Below, in pieces: positions 22,951 through 32,469 of a stretch of DNA of 64,000 nucleotides (its first letter is position 1; every line of letters starts with the position of its first letter). Source of the stretch: Phoenix dactylifera (lineage: Eukaryota; Streptophyta; Magnoliopsida; Arecales; Arecaceae); the NCBI RefSeq assembly GCF_009389715.1, contig NC_052392.1, positions 35,323,144-35,387,143 of the forward strand. Reading direction: 5' to 3'. The notes below the pieces were generated by a model that saw only the letters and a list, made by a program, of their open reading frames with translations, was not told the DNA's origin and searched no databases. Both the position numbers and the translations under genes were made by a program.

Positions 22951-23640
22951 CATCCCTGCCACAACAAAATCTGATCGACCTTCTCCCTCCGCAGCCCTAT
23001 ATCCCTAGCTAGCTCACGCCGACCGACTCCCTCCCTCCTCAACCCTTTTCACCGATCTCAGCCATTTCCCTCCACCGAGCGACCCCAAATCGCGTTGCTC
23101 CGCCGCATCTCCTTCCCCTCCTCCTCCTCTCCGTTGGTCTCCTCTCCATGGACATCTTCCTCCTCCGCCGCAGAGCACTCATGCGGCAATTGAAGTTTGG
23201 AGCCGGCAAGGATAGGGACAAGGCCAGGTTTGGGATCTTCTTCTCTTACTTCGATCTTTAAATTCTGGATGTTTTGGATTTTCTTTTGTTTTTATAATCG
23301 GATTGTTTAGGAATTTTGTTCTAGTTTCTCTTGTTTCATGAATTTATAATCTGATCATTAAATTCATTTATCCGTTATAGGAGGAGTTTGTAAGATTCTA
23401 CTCTCCTGGAAAGGGGCCGATCCTCGCTACCGTACGATTACTTATTCCGGCCAATAGCTCAACTTGTTTGCCAAGGATAAATGGGGATAACCCCACATAT
23501 TTCCGATCTAAATGTTGTCTGACGGTTGTTCCTTCAGATTGCAACCAGAGACTGCTACTGGGCACCAACTTTTTCGCCAAGGCAAAACAAAAGAAGAAGA
23601 ATTACCATGAAATTGATGAACATACGTGGAGCCCTGAAAA
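22951..23640 (+). pseudogene. Gene-like 5' end next to the CACTA terminus, product unknown
   Basis: A pyrimidine-rich leader (22.97-23.14 kb) precedes ATG 23148. The short exon-like frame starts MDIFLLRRRALMRQLKFGAG and reaches a possible AG/GT donor near 23226. A T-rich intron-like stretch follows, then CCGTTATAG/GAGGAGTTTG near 23380. The following frame stays open for about 88 codons (VRFYSPGKGPILATVRLLIP is readable) to a stop near 23643. The structure looks like a promoter, leader, exon, intron and exon. I do not recognise the protein. Its place beside a CACTA end suggests captured cargo, but the element's other end is missing, so this is inference. Confidence 0.35.
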
Positions 23641-23644
23641 ATAG

Positions 23645-24681
23645 TAGAGGAGGAAAGTAGTAATATCTTAGAATTAACATTGGAAAGGAGAGAGGATCCA
23701 AGAGTGAAAAGCCATTAATTAGGCATGCATTTTAGTAAAATCATGATCTAGAAAACAAGTTAGTTCCTGTTTATCATTCATTAATGAGTGCATCAGATAG
23801 CTGGGCTCGTTGAATATAGACATCAAAAATACGGCAAAAATGCAGCGATAACATTCCGAGACGTGTCAATCAGATACTATAGATAGTAAACCTGTTTGCT
23901 GTGCGTTTCTCCATAAAAGAAAAACAACTCGATGATAAGGCATAGCTGCTAGCCAACTGCTCTTATTATTCTCCATACTTATCCACCGTCGAGTGAGAGA
24001 AATGAGCAGCGAATGGGGAGCCGAGATCGGTTGGAAGGTGGAAATTAACGATCTTGAGGCTGGCTCAGTGGAAGATCGGAACTGATGCTCTTATCCCCTT
24101 CCCTCCCTCCCTCGTTCTATGCCTTATTTTCACTCCCATGCCAATGTACATATATAATTACGCATTATTGTGTGGAAAATATATATAAAAAAACATTTCT
24201 AAGTGTTAAACGGATGATCTCTTTATTAGACTAGAAAGAAAATGCTAATTATGAAAGAGTGGAATGGTCAAAGAACATGCCGTTTAAGCTTCATTCAAAG
24301 GCCATTGTCGCCTCATTTTTCAACATCCAATTAGGTAAGAAATGCTATACAAGTGAAGAGCACCATCTAACCATGGCATCATTGCTAGGAAATGTATCAT
24401 AAAACAAGTCAGGGCAAAACAAGTTGCGAATAATGGATGATGCCTGCAAATCTTGTTCCCATGCCACCGACATAATTCACGAGGGCGTAGGTGCCCAAGA
24501 TCACTCCACTCATTGATAATATCTTCAACTAGTGGTGATCTAAATCGGCTCCAATTATCATTTATCATTGGGATCCCACCATTGTCATGCTGAACTTATG
24601 TCTAGCTGCTTCTGCTCCATGCTCCCATGGCTCATCTCTGCGACTAGTTGCAACTTAATCAAGTTGGTCACAAGCGCCAGC
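23645..24681. other. Intergenic DNA left of the hAT insertion
   Basis: AT-rich and without a recognisable gene. 24.33-24.68 kb is paralogous to 17.32-17.67 kb. Confidence 0.5.
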
Positions 24682-24689
24682 CATAAGGA
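24682..24689. repeat. Left 8-bp target-site duplication of the hAT element
   Basis: CATAAGGA, repeated exactly at 28168-28175. Confidence 0.95.
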
Positions 24690-24849
24690 TAGAGATGGGC
24701 ATCGAGCCGTGCCGGGCCCGGCCCGACCCAGGCCCACCGGGCCGCAGACTAACGGGCCGTGCCTGGCCCGGCCTGTTACTAGACGGGCCGTGCCAGGCAC
24801 GGCCCGCTTAGCCTAAAAGCTAAGCCCGGCTCGGCCCTAGGCACTTGGG

Positions 24850-25095
24850 GTGGCGGGCCGTGCCGGGCCCTGGCACGAGACTGGCCGTGCCTGGCACGGC
24901 CCGTATGGCAAAAAAAAAATAGCCGTTACGGGCCGTGCCAGGCACGAGACGGGCCGTGCCAGGCACGGCCCGTCTGGCTACCAAAAAATAGCCGTTACGG
25001 GCCGTGCCAGGCACGGCCCGTCTGGCTACCAAAAAATAGCCGTTATGGGCCGTGCCAGCACGGCCCGTCTGGCAAAAAAAAAAAAAGCCGTTGCC
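24850..25095. repeat. Left subterminal tandem repeat of the hAT element
   Basis: Four imperfect units of about 50-60 bp with GGGCCGTGCCAGGCACGGCC palindromes separated by CAAAAAATAGCCGTTAC. A comparable region on the right side (27848-28020) has 70-bp units. Such palindromic arrays are likely transposase binding sites, by analogy with other hAT elements. Confidence 0.85.
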
Positions 25096-25491
25096 ATAAC
25101 GGCTATTTTTGGTTTTTACCCAAAATACCCCTTCCAACAATCATAAAATGGCTAATTTGAGGGATATTTTAGGAAAAAATATATTTGGAGTCCTATAAAT
25201 ATCCTTTTCCTTCCTCATTCTCACCACACCAAACCAACTCTTCTCTCCTTCTCTACTACTACTATTTCTCTCTTCTAGCAATATTTAGCAAGTGCTCTTC
25301 TAGCAATTTAATTTTTAGTTTACATTTAGCAAGTGTTCAAGTGCTACACATGAGGAGGTTCTTGTTGAGAAGAGAAGAAGGTTCTTGTTGAGAGCACAAG
25401 AGGAAGCTCACAAATCTCGGCTCTACCTCTGGTCCTCTACTCAATTTCTTCTTGTGGTTAGTTTTTATTTTTTGCATTCGTCAATTTAGAT

Positions 25492-27505
25492 ATGTCATCT
25501 TTTGAGAAAAGTCATTTTGGCATTCCTCCTGTTTCTGAGGGAGAAGAAACTAATCTCCAACCCCATGTTCCTAGTTCCTCTAGAACTAGTGAATCGAGTG
25601 AAGATCAAACCTCTTCTTGTAAGAGGACTAGTGCTGTATGGAATGAATTTGATAGAATTATGGTTGATGGAGTCTGAAAAGCAAAATATAAAAAATGTGC
25701 CAAACTTTATAGTTGTAGTAGTAGTGGGGAAACAGGCCATTTAAAAAGACATCAAGAGAGTCATAGGATGCATGATTCTCGTCTTCAAAGTACCCTTAAT
25801 ATACAAGGGGATCACTTTTAGGTAATTTTGCATATAATCATGAAAATCAAAGAAAATCACTTGTAAAATGGATAGTTAAGGATGAATTACCTTTTAGTTT
25901 ATGTGAATCTTTTAATTTTGAAGAATATGTTCAATTAAACCTACAACCTGCTTACAAAAGAACTAGTAGGCGTATATTTAGAAGAGTAGCTATGACTAAC
26001 TTTTTAGCAATGAGATAAAGTTTAATTGAAACACTTCCTACTTTAAATGTAAAAGTTTCATTAACTTCTGATATTTGGTCAGCATCTGTAGGTAGTAATT
26101 GTTTTATTGCTATTACTGCTCGTTATATTGATAATGATTGGCAATTAAATAAACGTATTCTTGCTTTTCGTACTTTTGATTTTCCACATTCTAGGCAACA
26201 AATTTCAAATGCCATTTATCAAACTGCATGTTCATATAATATTAATGATAAAATTATGTCTATTACTTTTGATAATACATCTAATAATAATTCTGCTATT
26301 ACATTATTAAAGGACTCATTTCCATGTTAAATGGAAATTTATTGCATATTAGATGTGCATGTCATATCTTAAATCTTTCTGTTCAAGCTGGCATGGGCAT
26401 GATTCAAGATGTCATTTCAAAAATTAGAAATGCAGTTTCTTTTATTCATACTTCAAAATCAAGACTTCAAGAATTTAAGGAACTATGTATAAATTATGGT
26501 AAACATTTTAAAAAATTTAAACTTGATGTAATTACTCATTGGAACTCAACATATAGCATGATACATGATGCATACCCATATAAAAACTTATTAAGTGCAT
26601 ATATTAATGATCGTGGATTAGGCTTTACATTGACTGAAATTGATTGGAATAAAGAAAAAATTTTGGAAGATTTTTTGCTTAGTTTTTATAATGCTACTAA
26701 TGTTTTTTCTGGTATTTATTATCCAACTTTATGTTCATTTTTACAACAAGCATATATGATTAGTCAAACATTTGCAGAACATAGATATGATGATGTTTTA
26801 ATGCCTATTATTGAACAAATGGAATCTAAATGGAATGAGTATTGGGACAAGATATGTCCTATGCATAACTTAGCTGCTGTATTTGATCCAAGAGTTAAAT
26901 TGAATGGCGTACTAATTTTACTTGATGCATATTGTGAAAATATGATTCAAGATCCTGAACCTGCTAAAATTGAGGTAAAACAACTTCTTTATGATATTTA
27001 TGCTATATATGATGAAAAAATTCGTGGATCTAGATTCTTCGTACAAAGCTCTATTTCTTCTTCTAGTAGTTCTCATTCGTCATCTATTTTTTCATTCATT
27101 GCACAGAGAAAACACACACATGCTTCAAGTTCATCTTCATCTTCTTCATCTTTAAGTAGTGAACTAGAATTTAATTTACGAAATGATCTTCAGTCTGCAT
27201 ATGATGAAAATCAAATAGAGAGTCTAGATGTATTATCTTGGTGGAAGAGTGTTAAAAATCAATATCCTGTTATGTCTTCAATTGCACGCGATATTTTAGC
27301 TGTGCCGATGTCCACAGTAGCATCGGAATCCGCTTTTAGTGCAGGTCGGCGTGTTCTTGACGAAAAAAGAAGTAGGATGACTCGCGAAACGGTTGAGATG
27401 CTTCTCTGCTTCAAAGATTGGTTGGATGCTGAGGCAAGACTTCAAGATAAAGGTGGACATGATACAACATCCTCTGATGATGATGATACAAACACTACTG
27501 AATAG
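25492..27505 (+). pseudogene. hAT transposase, broken by stops and frameshifts
   Basis: Three frames make up one transposase. Frame one starts at ATG 25492 and carries a BED-type zinc-finger region (SAVWNEFDRIM, later TGHLKRHQESH) interrupted by TGA 25675-25677. Near 25805 the homology moves to a second frame (LVKWIVKDELPFS, then LTSDIWSASVGSN), interrupted by TAA 26016-26018. Near 26325 it moves to a third frame that stays open for 393 codons. That frame begins GNLLHIRCACHILNLSV and ends with the hAT C-terminal dimerisation region (WWKSVKNQYPVMSSIARDIL, then VPMSTVASESAFSAGRRVLD). A serine run (SSSSSSSSSLSS) precedes the C-terminal domain. At least two stops and two frameshifts mean no full-length protein is made. 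The domain order matches Ac/Tam3-like plant hAT proteins. Confidence 0.92.
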
Positions 27506-27847
27506 TGAATACTGATGATTAGTAAAATTTTGATCATTTATTTTATTTCTTAATTTTTTATAATTGTACATTTTTATTTTTTTAATTGTTAAAGTGAGTC
27601 ATCTCTATTTTTTCTCCTTTCTTATTGTATTCTAGAGGTCAGACCAAGGTCCAAACCTCTCTTCATGTACCATTTTGATTTAAATTAATAAACTGGTAGG
27701 GGTCTATGCCAAACCCCCCACCATTAAGGTGGCTTTATATTAATAAATCCTTAGTTCCCAATATTTATTAATTTATTAAAAAAAATTATTCTCATTTTAT
27801 TTTAAGGGGGACGAGCCGTGCCTGGCCCGGCCCAGGCCCGGTTCAGA

Positions 27848-28020
27848 CCCTTATGGGCCGTGCCGGGCTGGCTCGCGGGCCGTGCCGTGCTTGGCCCATG
27901 AATCGTGCCAGCCCAGGCCCTTATGGGCCGTGCCGGGCTGGCTCGCGGGCCGTGCCGTGCTTGGCCCACGAATCGTGCCAGCCCAGGCCCTTATGGGCCG
28001 TGCCGGGCTCGGCCCGCGGG
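27848..28020. repeat. Right subterminal 70-bp tandem repeat of the hAT element
   Basis: CCCTTATGGGCCGTGCCGGG recurs at 27848, 27918 and 27988 (period 70), with almost identical units. Confidence 0.9.
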
Positions 28021-28167
28021 CCAGGAATTCTTAACCCAGCCCGGCCCCCTTTTATGGGCCGTGCTAGGCACGACCCGTTACTGTAGCAAGCAGGCCGTGC
28101 CTGGCACGGCCCGCTTCGTGCCAGGCCGTGCTGGGCCATGGGCGGTCCGGCCCAATGCCCACCTCTA

Positions 28168-28175
28168 CATAAGGA
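28168..28175. repeat. Right 8-bp target-site duplication of the hAT element
   Basis: CATAAGGA, identical to 24682-24689. Confidence 0.95.
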
Positions 28176-28989
28176 TCCCACCATTTTCACAATATTTGTT
28201 TGCATGTAATCCAACTTCATGCCCTCAAGGCGCACTTCATTGCTAAATGTTTGAGTATTCGACCTAAGGTGTCGTTCTTTAATTATAGAAACCTCACCAA
28301 CTGTTGTACTGAATTATCTTCAGTCTAACCATATCAGATGCCCACGACCACCTAGAGGGATCCTTATCGAGGACTAAAATACTTCCCCTTCTTCTTTTGA
28401 AATTTCTAACCATTTTTAGCACATGATACAAGAACCATATGAATAAGATCATAACCCCATAGATTTATTTTGGAGCATGAAAAGTAATATTTTTTTGATG
28501 AACAACATGAAAAGCTAGGCCGTGCTTGGTATTATTGTCACTTTTCTTGTAAAACAATATAGAAACAAAAATTCTATTTCTATTTTTTTTTCAGATTTCT
28601 AACAACAAAAATCATGTTTGGTTCTCTTTCTCTCTCTTTTTACAATGAGGGCCGGCAATGAGAGAGACGGAGGCGGGATGGGGTTGGTGACATGATAAGG
28701 GAGAGCATGACATCGGGTGGAGAGGAAGTCGAGGGAGAGACGGATGAAAAGGAGATGGTGATGGGGCCGACGATGCGGCCCGAGGATGAGGGATAACTTA
28801 GCATTAGGCGAAGAGTTGGCCGACAAGATTTGAGAATCTGGTGTGGTTGGGTGGGGCAACGGGACTAAGGATGAGCTTGTGTAGAAAAAAAAGAGTGGTT
28901 AAGAGGAGAAGGGAGAAACTCGCTAGCAAAAAAAAATGAAAATGAAAATTTTTCGCTTTCACTTTTTGCAGAAATAATGAACGTTGTTT
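28176..28989. other. Intergenic DNA between the hAT element and unit A
   Basis: No gene is recognised. It includes a GA-rich/CT-rich stretch (28.62-28.75 kb) whose frames are low-complexity. Confidence 0.5.
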
Positions 28990-29640
28990 TAAAAGATAAA
29001 AACAGGATAACCAAATATATTTTCTGCATTGATTTTATTTTTTATTTTTTTAAAAAAAATTAGTACCAAATAGGAACAACTAATTTAATATGTTGAACAA
29101 CGATAATAAATAGAGAAAAATATTACAGATTGCCAGCCAAATGATCACTCTGATCGAGTCTCTTGTATTTAGGACAATAATTGGCAGAGCAATGTATGGA
29201 GTTAACTGACACGACATATCCCAAATACAGCACATGCCTAGAAAAATAAAGAAAAATAGAAAAATAGATTAGTATGCATTAAGTCAGACCTAATGGGGTC
29301 TAGAATTGGGTCTAATCCAAGATAAAGAAAAACAGAAAAACTATAAATTAGAAAGTATAATAATAGTGACATGAATTATAACAGCATAGATTAATGATAG
29401 CATTGGTGTGAATATTATTGTTTTTACGAAAAAGGTGCAGAGTTATTTCATTTTTTTAAAGAAAATGTGTCACCCAAAATATGGGGTATCAAAATTAAGT
29501 CAATACATTTTAAGGATTTGGCATTCAAATAAGATGTTATAAGAAAAAATTCTTAGATTTATCATTTAGTGGAGCTAGGATTAGACATGAGGAAGGCTGT
29601 ATGTGAGGGCGGATACACAGCGAGAGAAAAGTACCGGTGA
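28990..29640. repeat. Unit A left flank (paralog of 51.66-52.27 kb), up to the LINE insertion
   Basis: It aligns with 51655-52272 (AACCAAATATATTTTCTG, GATTGCCAGCCAAATGATC, GGACAATAATTGGCAGAGCAATG, GGAGCTAGGATTAGACATGAGG, GAGCGAGAGAAAAGTACCGG-like). It is non-coding and ends in the left LINE target duplication, 29627-29640. Confidence 0.9.
29627..29640. repeat. Left target-site duplication of the LINE
   Basis: AAAAGTACCGGTGA, repeated at 36142-36155. The A residues on the right copy merge with the poly-A tail, so the exact length is 10-14 bp. Confidence 0.93.
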
Positions 29641-30062
29641 GAATATGCAATTAAAGTCACCAACTACAACTGTCGGGACACCCTGGGCGGTAAGGCTAGT
29701 GATCTCCTGCCAGAGGACTCTCCTAATCCTGTAATCCGTGCTCGCATACACTCCACACAAAACCCACGGAGCAGCATCCGGTGCCGAGACAACCATAACT
29801 ACCTGTTGGGGGCAGTTGTGGAAGACATCAAAAGTCGCCACCCCTCGCCTCCACAGTAGCAGGATACCTCCCGACAGCCTCCGAGAATCGACTGCGTATA
29901 ACTCCTAGTCCCTCCCCAAGCGCCGTCTCAAACGTACAAGCCCCTCACCAGATAGCCGGGTCTCACTAATGAAGCAGATCTCCGGACAGTGAACTTGCAC
30001 TAACCGTTTGAAGGAAGACATGAAGGACGGCTTGGTCGCCCTCCTACAGTTCCGGGCTAGGA
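29641..30062 (-). pseudogene. LINE ORF2 start: AP-endonuclease N-terminal part (inverted segment)
   Basis: Reading leftward from about 30062: RNCRRATKPS followed by CPEICFISETRLSGEG, then a stop within GRD*ELYAV, then LLLWRRGVATFDVF, VVMVVSAPDAAPWVLCGVYA and VVVGDFNCIF, where the element ends at the target duplication. SETRLSG and GDFN are endonuclease motifs of plant LINE ORF2; the first motif, usually WNCRG, is RNCRR here. The continuation of this domain starts on the other strand at about 32470. One in-frame stop lies near 29909. The frame running on to 29581 encodes host flank after GDFNCIF. Confidence 0.88.
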
Positions 30063-30079
30063 CCCTCATGGATCACAGT

Positions 30080-32220
30080 CTACGTAGTCGGCCTCTGACC
30101 CATCCTCCCCTTGGGATGCAGGCCAGCCTCAAGCGCGCTACCTGGGCCCTCCCGCTGCTCAACAGATACGACCTGCATGACTGCCGCCCTGATATGCTGC
30201 ACAGCAGTCGTGTGGTCCGTGCCCCCTCCTATCATCAGCGGTACGGCCTGACACCCCTCCAGAAGCGGCATGAGGTGGTCCCTGGCCCCACTCCCACTGG
30301 AGGCAGCCTCCCCCTGCTCATCCCCAGCCGGAGGCCGAGGGCCAAACCGAAAGACTCCATCATGGTCGGTGCCCACCCGCACTTCCCATCGCTGAACCTC
30401 ATGCGTCACGCCCAAAGTGAGAAGGGCATGATCGTCGTGTACGGAGGAAACCAGCTCCAAATCTGCTCCCCGATGAGGAGGGCTGAACCGAAAAGGCCCA
30501 GCTGGTTCCTCGCTCTGGCCCTGCAACGCAAGTCCAGCACGACTCCCCAGGCCCGAATCTGAGTGGGCCTGTGGGCCTGCTGCAACTTGGCCCAAAGAGA
30601 CGACCGCGGGCTGGGCCTGAAGGCCCAGCGCCCGCGGTTCCTCAACCGACAGCGCGGCCCGTCGGCCGTGCACATCCTTGCATGGTCCCAGCGAAGCGTG
30701 GGCCCGCTCGATCCCATCACTGGGCGCGATCTCAGTGCCCGGGGCTTGGCGCACCGATGGCGCGTGGCGCGCCAACAGCGCTGGGTGCGCCGACGGCGTG
30801 GGTCGCGCCTCGGGCCGCCCCACCTGCCCGCGACCCCGGCGCCCAGCCTTGTGGGCCCGGTTACGCTGGGCCGGCCCAGTTGGGTTCTCTCGGTCCATAG
30901 GTGCAAGGGCCAGCTGGGCCCCCTGCCCAGGACCCCCAAGTGGGCGAAGGCCCACCTGCAGCCTGGGCCGCTTCTGGGTTTGGGCCCGGGCCGCGGCCGC
31001 CTGGCTGGGCTCAGGATCAGCCCGCACCGGGGCCTTGCTGAGTCGCCGACTCGGCCCTGGGTCCCCTGACTCGGCCAGGAGGTCAACGGCCGAGTCCACT
31101 TGGAGGGGGTCGAAGGGGGTTTCCGGGTGCCCGTCCCCCCCAACGGCTAACGAGGACCGGCGGCGAGCCACCTTTGCCGGCTTCTGCCAGCCGTCGGTGT
31201 CCGCCGGGGACGCCGGCGTAGTTGGGTGAGCCACCAAAAACGGCGGGCAGAGGACGACCCGGGTCCCGAGTGCGCCTCGGTCATCTCCCCCGACCGCGGC
31301 GGCCGATTCTCCCACGGGAGTCGCCGCCGTGTCGCCACCATCCAGGGACCGTAGATCGGTCCCTGTACGTCCTCCCCGACGCCTGGAGCCGGTTGAGCAG
31401 GCCCGCCCCCCGGGTCCACCGCCGCCGAACCCGAACCCCCCTCGGTGCTAGTGGTCGCCGGAAAGCGGCAAGCCGCTGCCTGGTGGCCCATCCGCCCACA
31501 CCGAGAGCACAAGGCCGGGGCATTTTCGAAGACGAAGGGCTACCATCTCACCTTCATCTTTTCTTGGATCAATACTCCCGGTAACAAGGGTTTGGTGGTG
31601 TCAACCACCACCTTCACCCGGGTGAATCCCATCGCCTGCCGCTGCTCTGTGAAGCCGTCCACAGCGATCGACCGGCCCGCCCGAGCGGCGATATGGAGGA
31701 TGGTCGACGTCGACCAGTATTCCGGTGGCAGACGAGGCAGGCGGAGCCACACCATTGCCGTCTGCACGGCCTCCTCCTCGGGTTCGAAATACGGAACCCA
31801 TGCGGTCATGGCGAGGAGTTGCCCGGCCACCACCCACGGGCCCTCGCTTAGTGCCCGGTCCCGGTCCTCCGTCGACCGGAACCTCAGGGCCAGGTAGCCG
31901 TCCGCGAGCGGGACGGCCACCACCTCTTTCAGGTTAGACAGGGCGGCGACATCCTTCGCCACCCACTCGGCTGGGACACGGCGGCCGAAGCTCCGGACCA
32001 CCGCCGCCCGTCCTTCCCACTCGAGCCAAGCCGCCTCAATCGGCTCCTTCGGAAGATGCAACACCTTCGGGAAGCAGCGGCTCAGCCGCTCCACCTCCGC
32101 GGCCGTGGGCCATTGAGTCACCCACGGCCCTGGCCTCGTCCAGGCTCCAAAACCCTTACCATTGCCACTCGCTGCTCCCTCCGTTGCTGTCCCCGTCGAT
32201 TGCTTCCCCTTCCGATCCAT
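30080..32220 (-). pseudogene. LINE ORF1: DUF4283-type domain plus CCHC knuckle (inverted segment)
   Basis: From ATG 32220 leftward, residues about 40-190 form a DUF4283-like RNA-binding region (LSRCFPKVLHLPKEPIEAAW, LRFRSTEDRDRALSEGPWVV, AMVWLRLPRLPPEYW). An in-frame TAG at 31540-31542 stands right before PFVFENAPALCSRCGRMGHQ, whose CX2CX4HX4C pattern (CSRCGRMGHQAAAC) is a zinc knuckle of the sort that ends this domain in plant LINE ORF1. The frame breaks again near 31200-31300, and a Pro/Ala/Arg-rich tail stays open in another frame to about 30080. The product would bind the LINE RNA. This copy has one stop and at least one shift and is non-functional. The several long frames on the opposite strand here are GC-driven shadows. 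Confidence 0.85.
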
Positions 32221-32460
32221 CGGGCGCCCTGCAAGGAAGAAGACGGTGAGTAGGGGGATTCCGTCGAGCTGTTTGCTTAGATTCCGTCGCTCGTCCCGCC
32301 ACCCGGATGGACGGCCGGCCTCCCGCGATGCCGGAGTACCACTTCACCTAGACCGGCGTTGACACCGCCGAACAGTTCTCCGAAAGGAAACTAGCCGTTA
32401 GGAGTTTCCCCAGAGCTCTGTTCCTCTCACTTGGTTCACTACCAGTTCAAATGAGACAGG
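32221..32460 (-). other. LINE 5' leader, inverted, ending at the inversion junction
   Basis: About 240 bp between the ORF1 start and the point near 32460-32475 where plus-strand endonuclease coding begins (SLVNLGFSGSQFTWCNNQ). I cannot fix the junction to the base. Confidence 0.6.
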
Positions 32461-32469
32461 AGGGAGTTT

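Larger units (their letters stand above)
24690..28167 (+). mobile_element. hAT-superfamily transposon, 3478 bp, both ends and TSDs present
   Basis: The left end TAGAGATGGGCATCGAGCCG and the inverted right end TAGAGGTGGGCATTGGGCCG form imperfect terminal inverted repeats, flanked by the perfect 8-bp duplication CATAAGGA. Both subterminal regions are dense in GGGCCGTGCC and its complement. The interior (25.2-27.6 kb) is AT-rich and encodes a damaged hAT transposase. The termini look fresh while the coding region is broken, so the element would need a transposase from another copy to move. Confidence 0.95.

Noticed and set aside
24568-25146. Frames in the hAT left subterminal region (and 27853-28246 on the right)
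   Set aside because: They translate the palindromic GGGCCGTGCC arrays in both directions and are not proteins.
30406-31584. Long plus-strand frames (up to 183 codons) opposite the LINE ORF1 tail
   Set aside because: Very high GC suppresses stop codons. The DUF4283 and zinc-knuckle signatures are on the minus strand, so the plus-strand frames are shadows.
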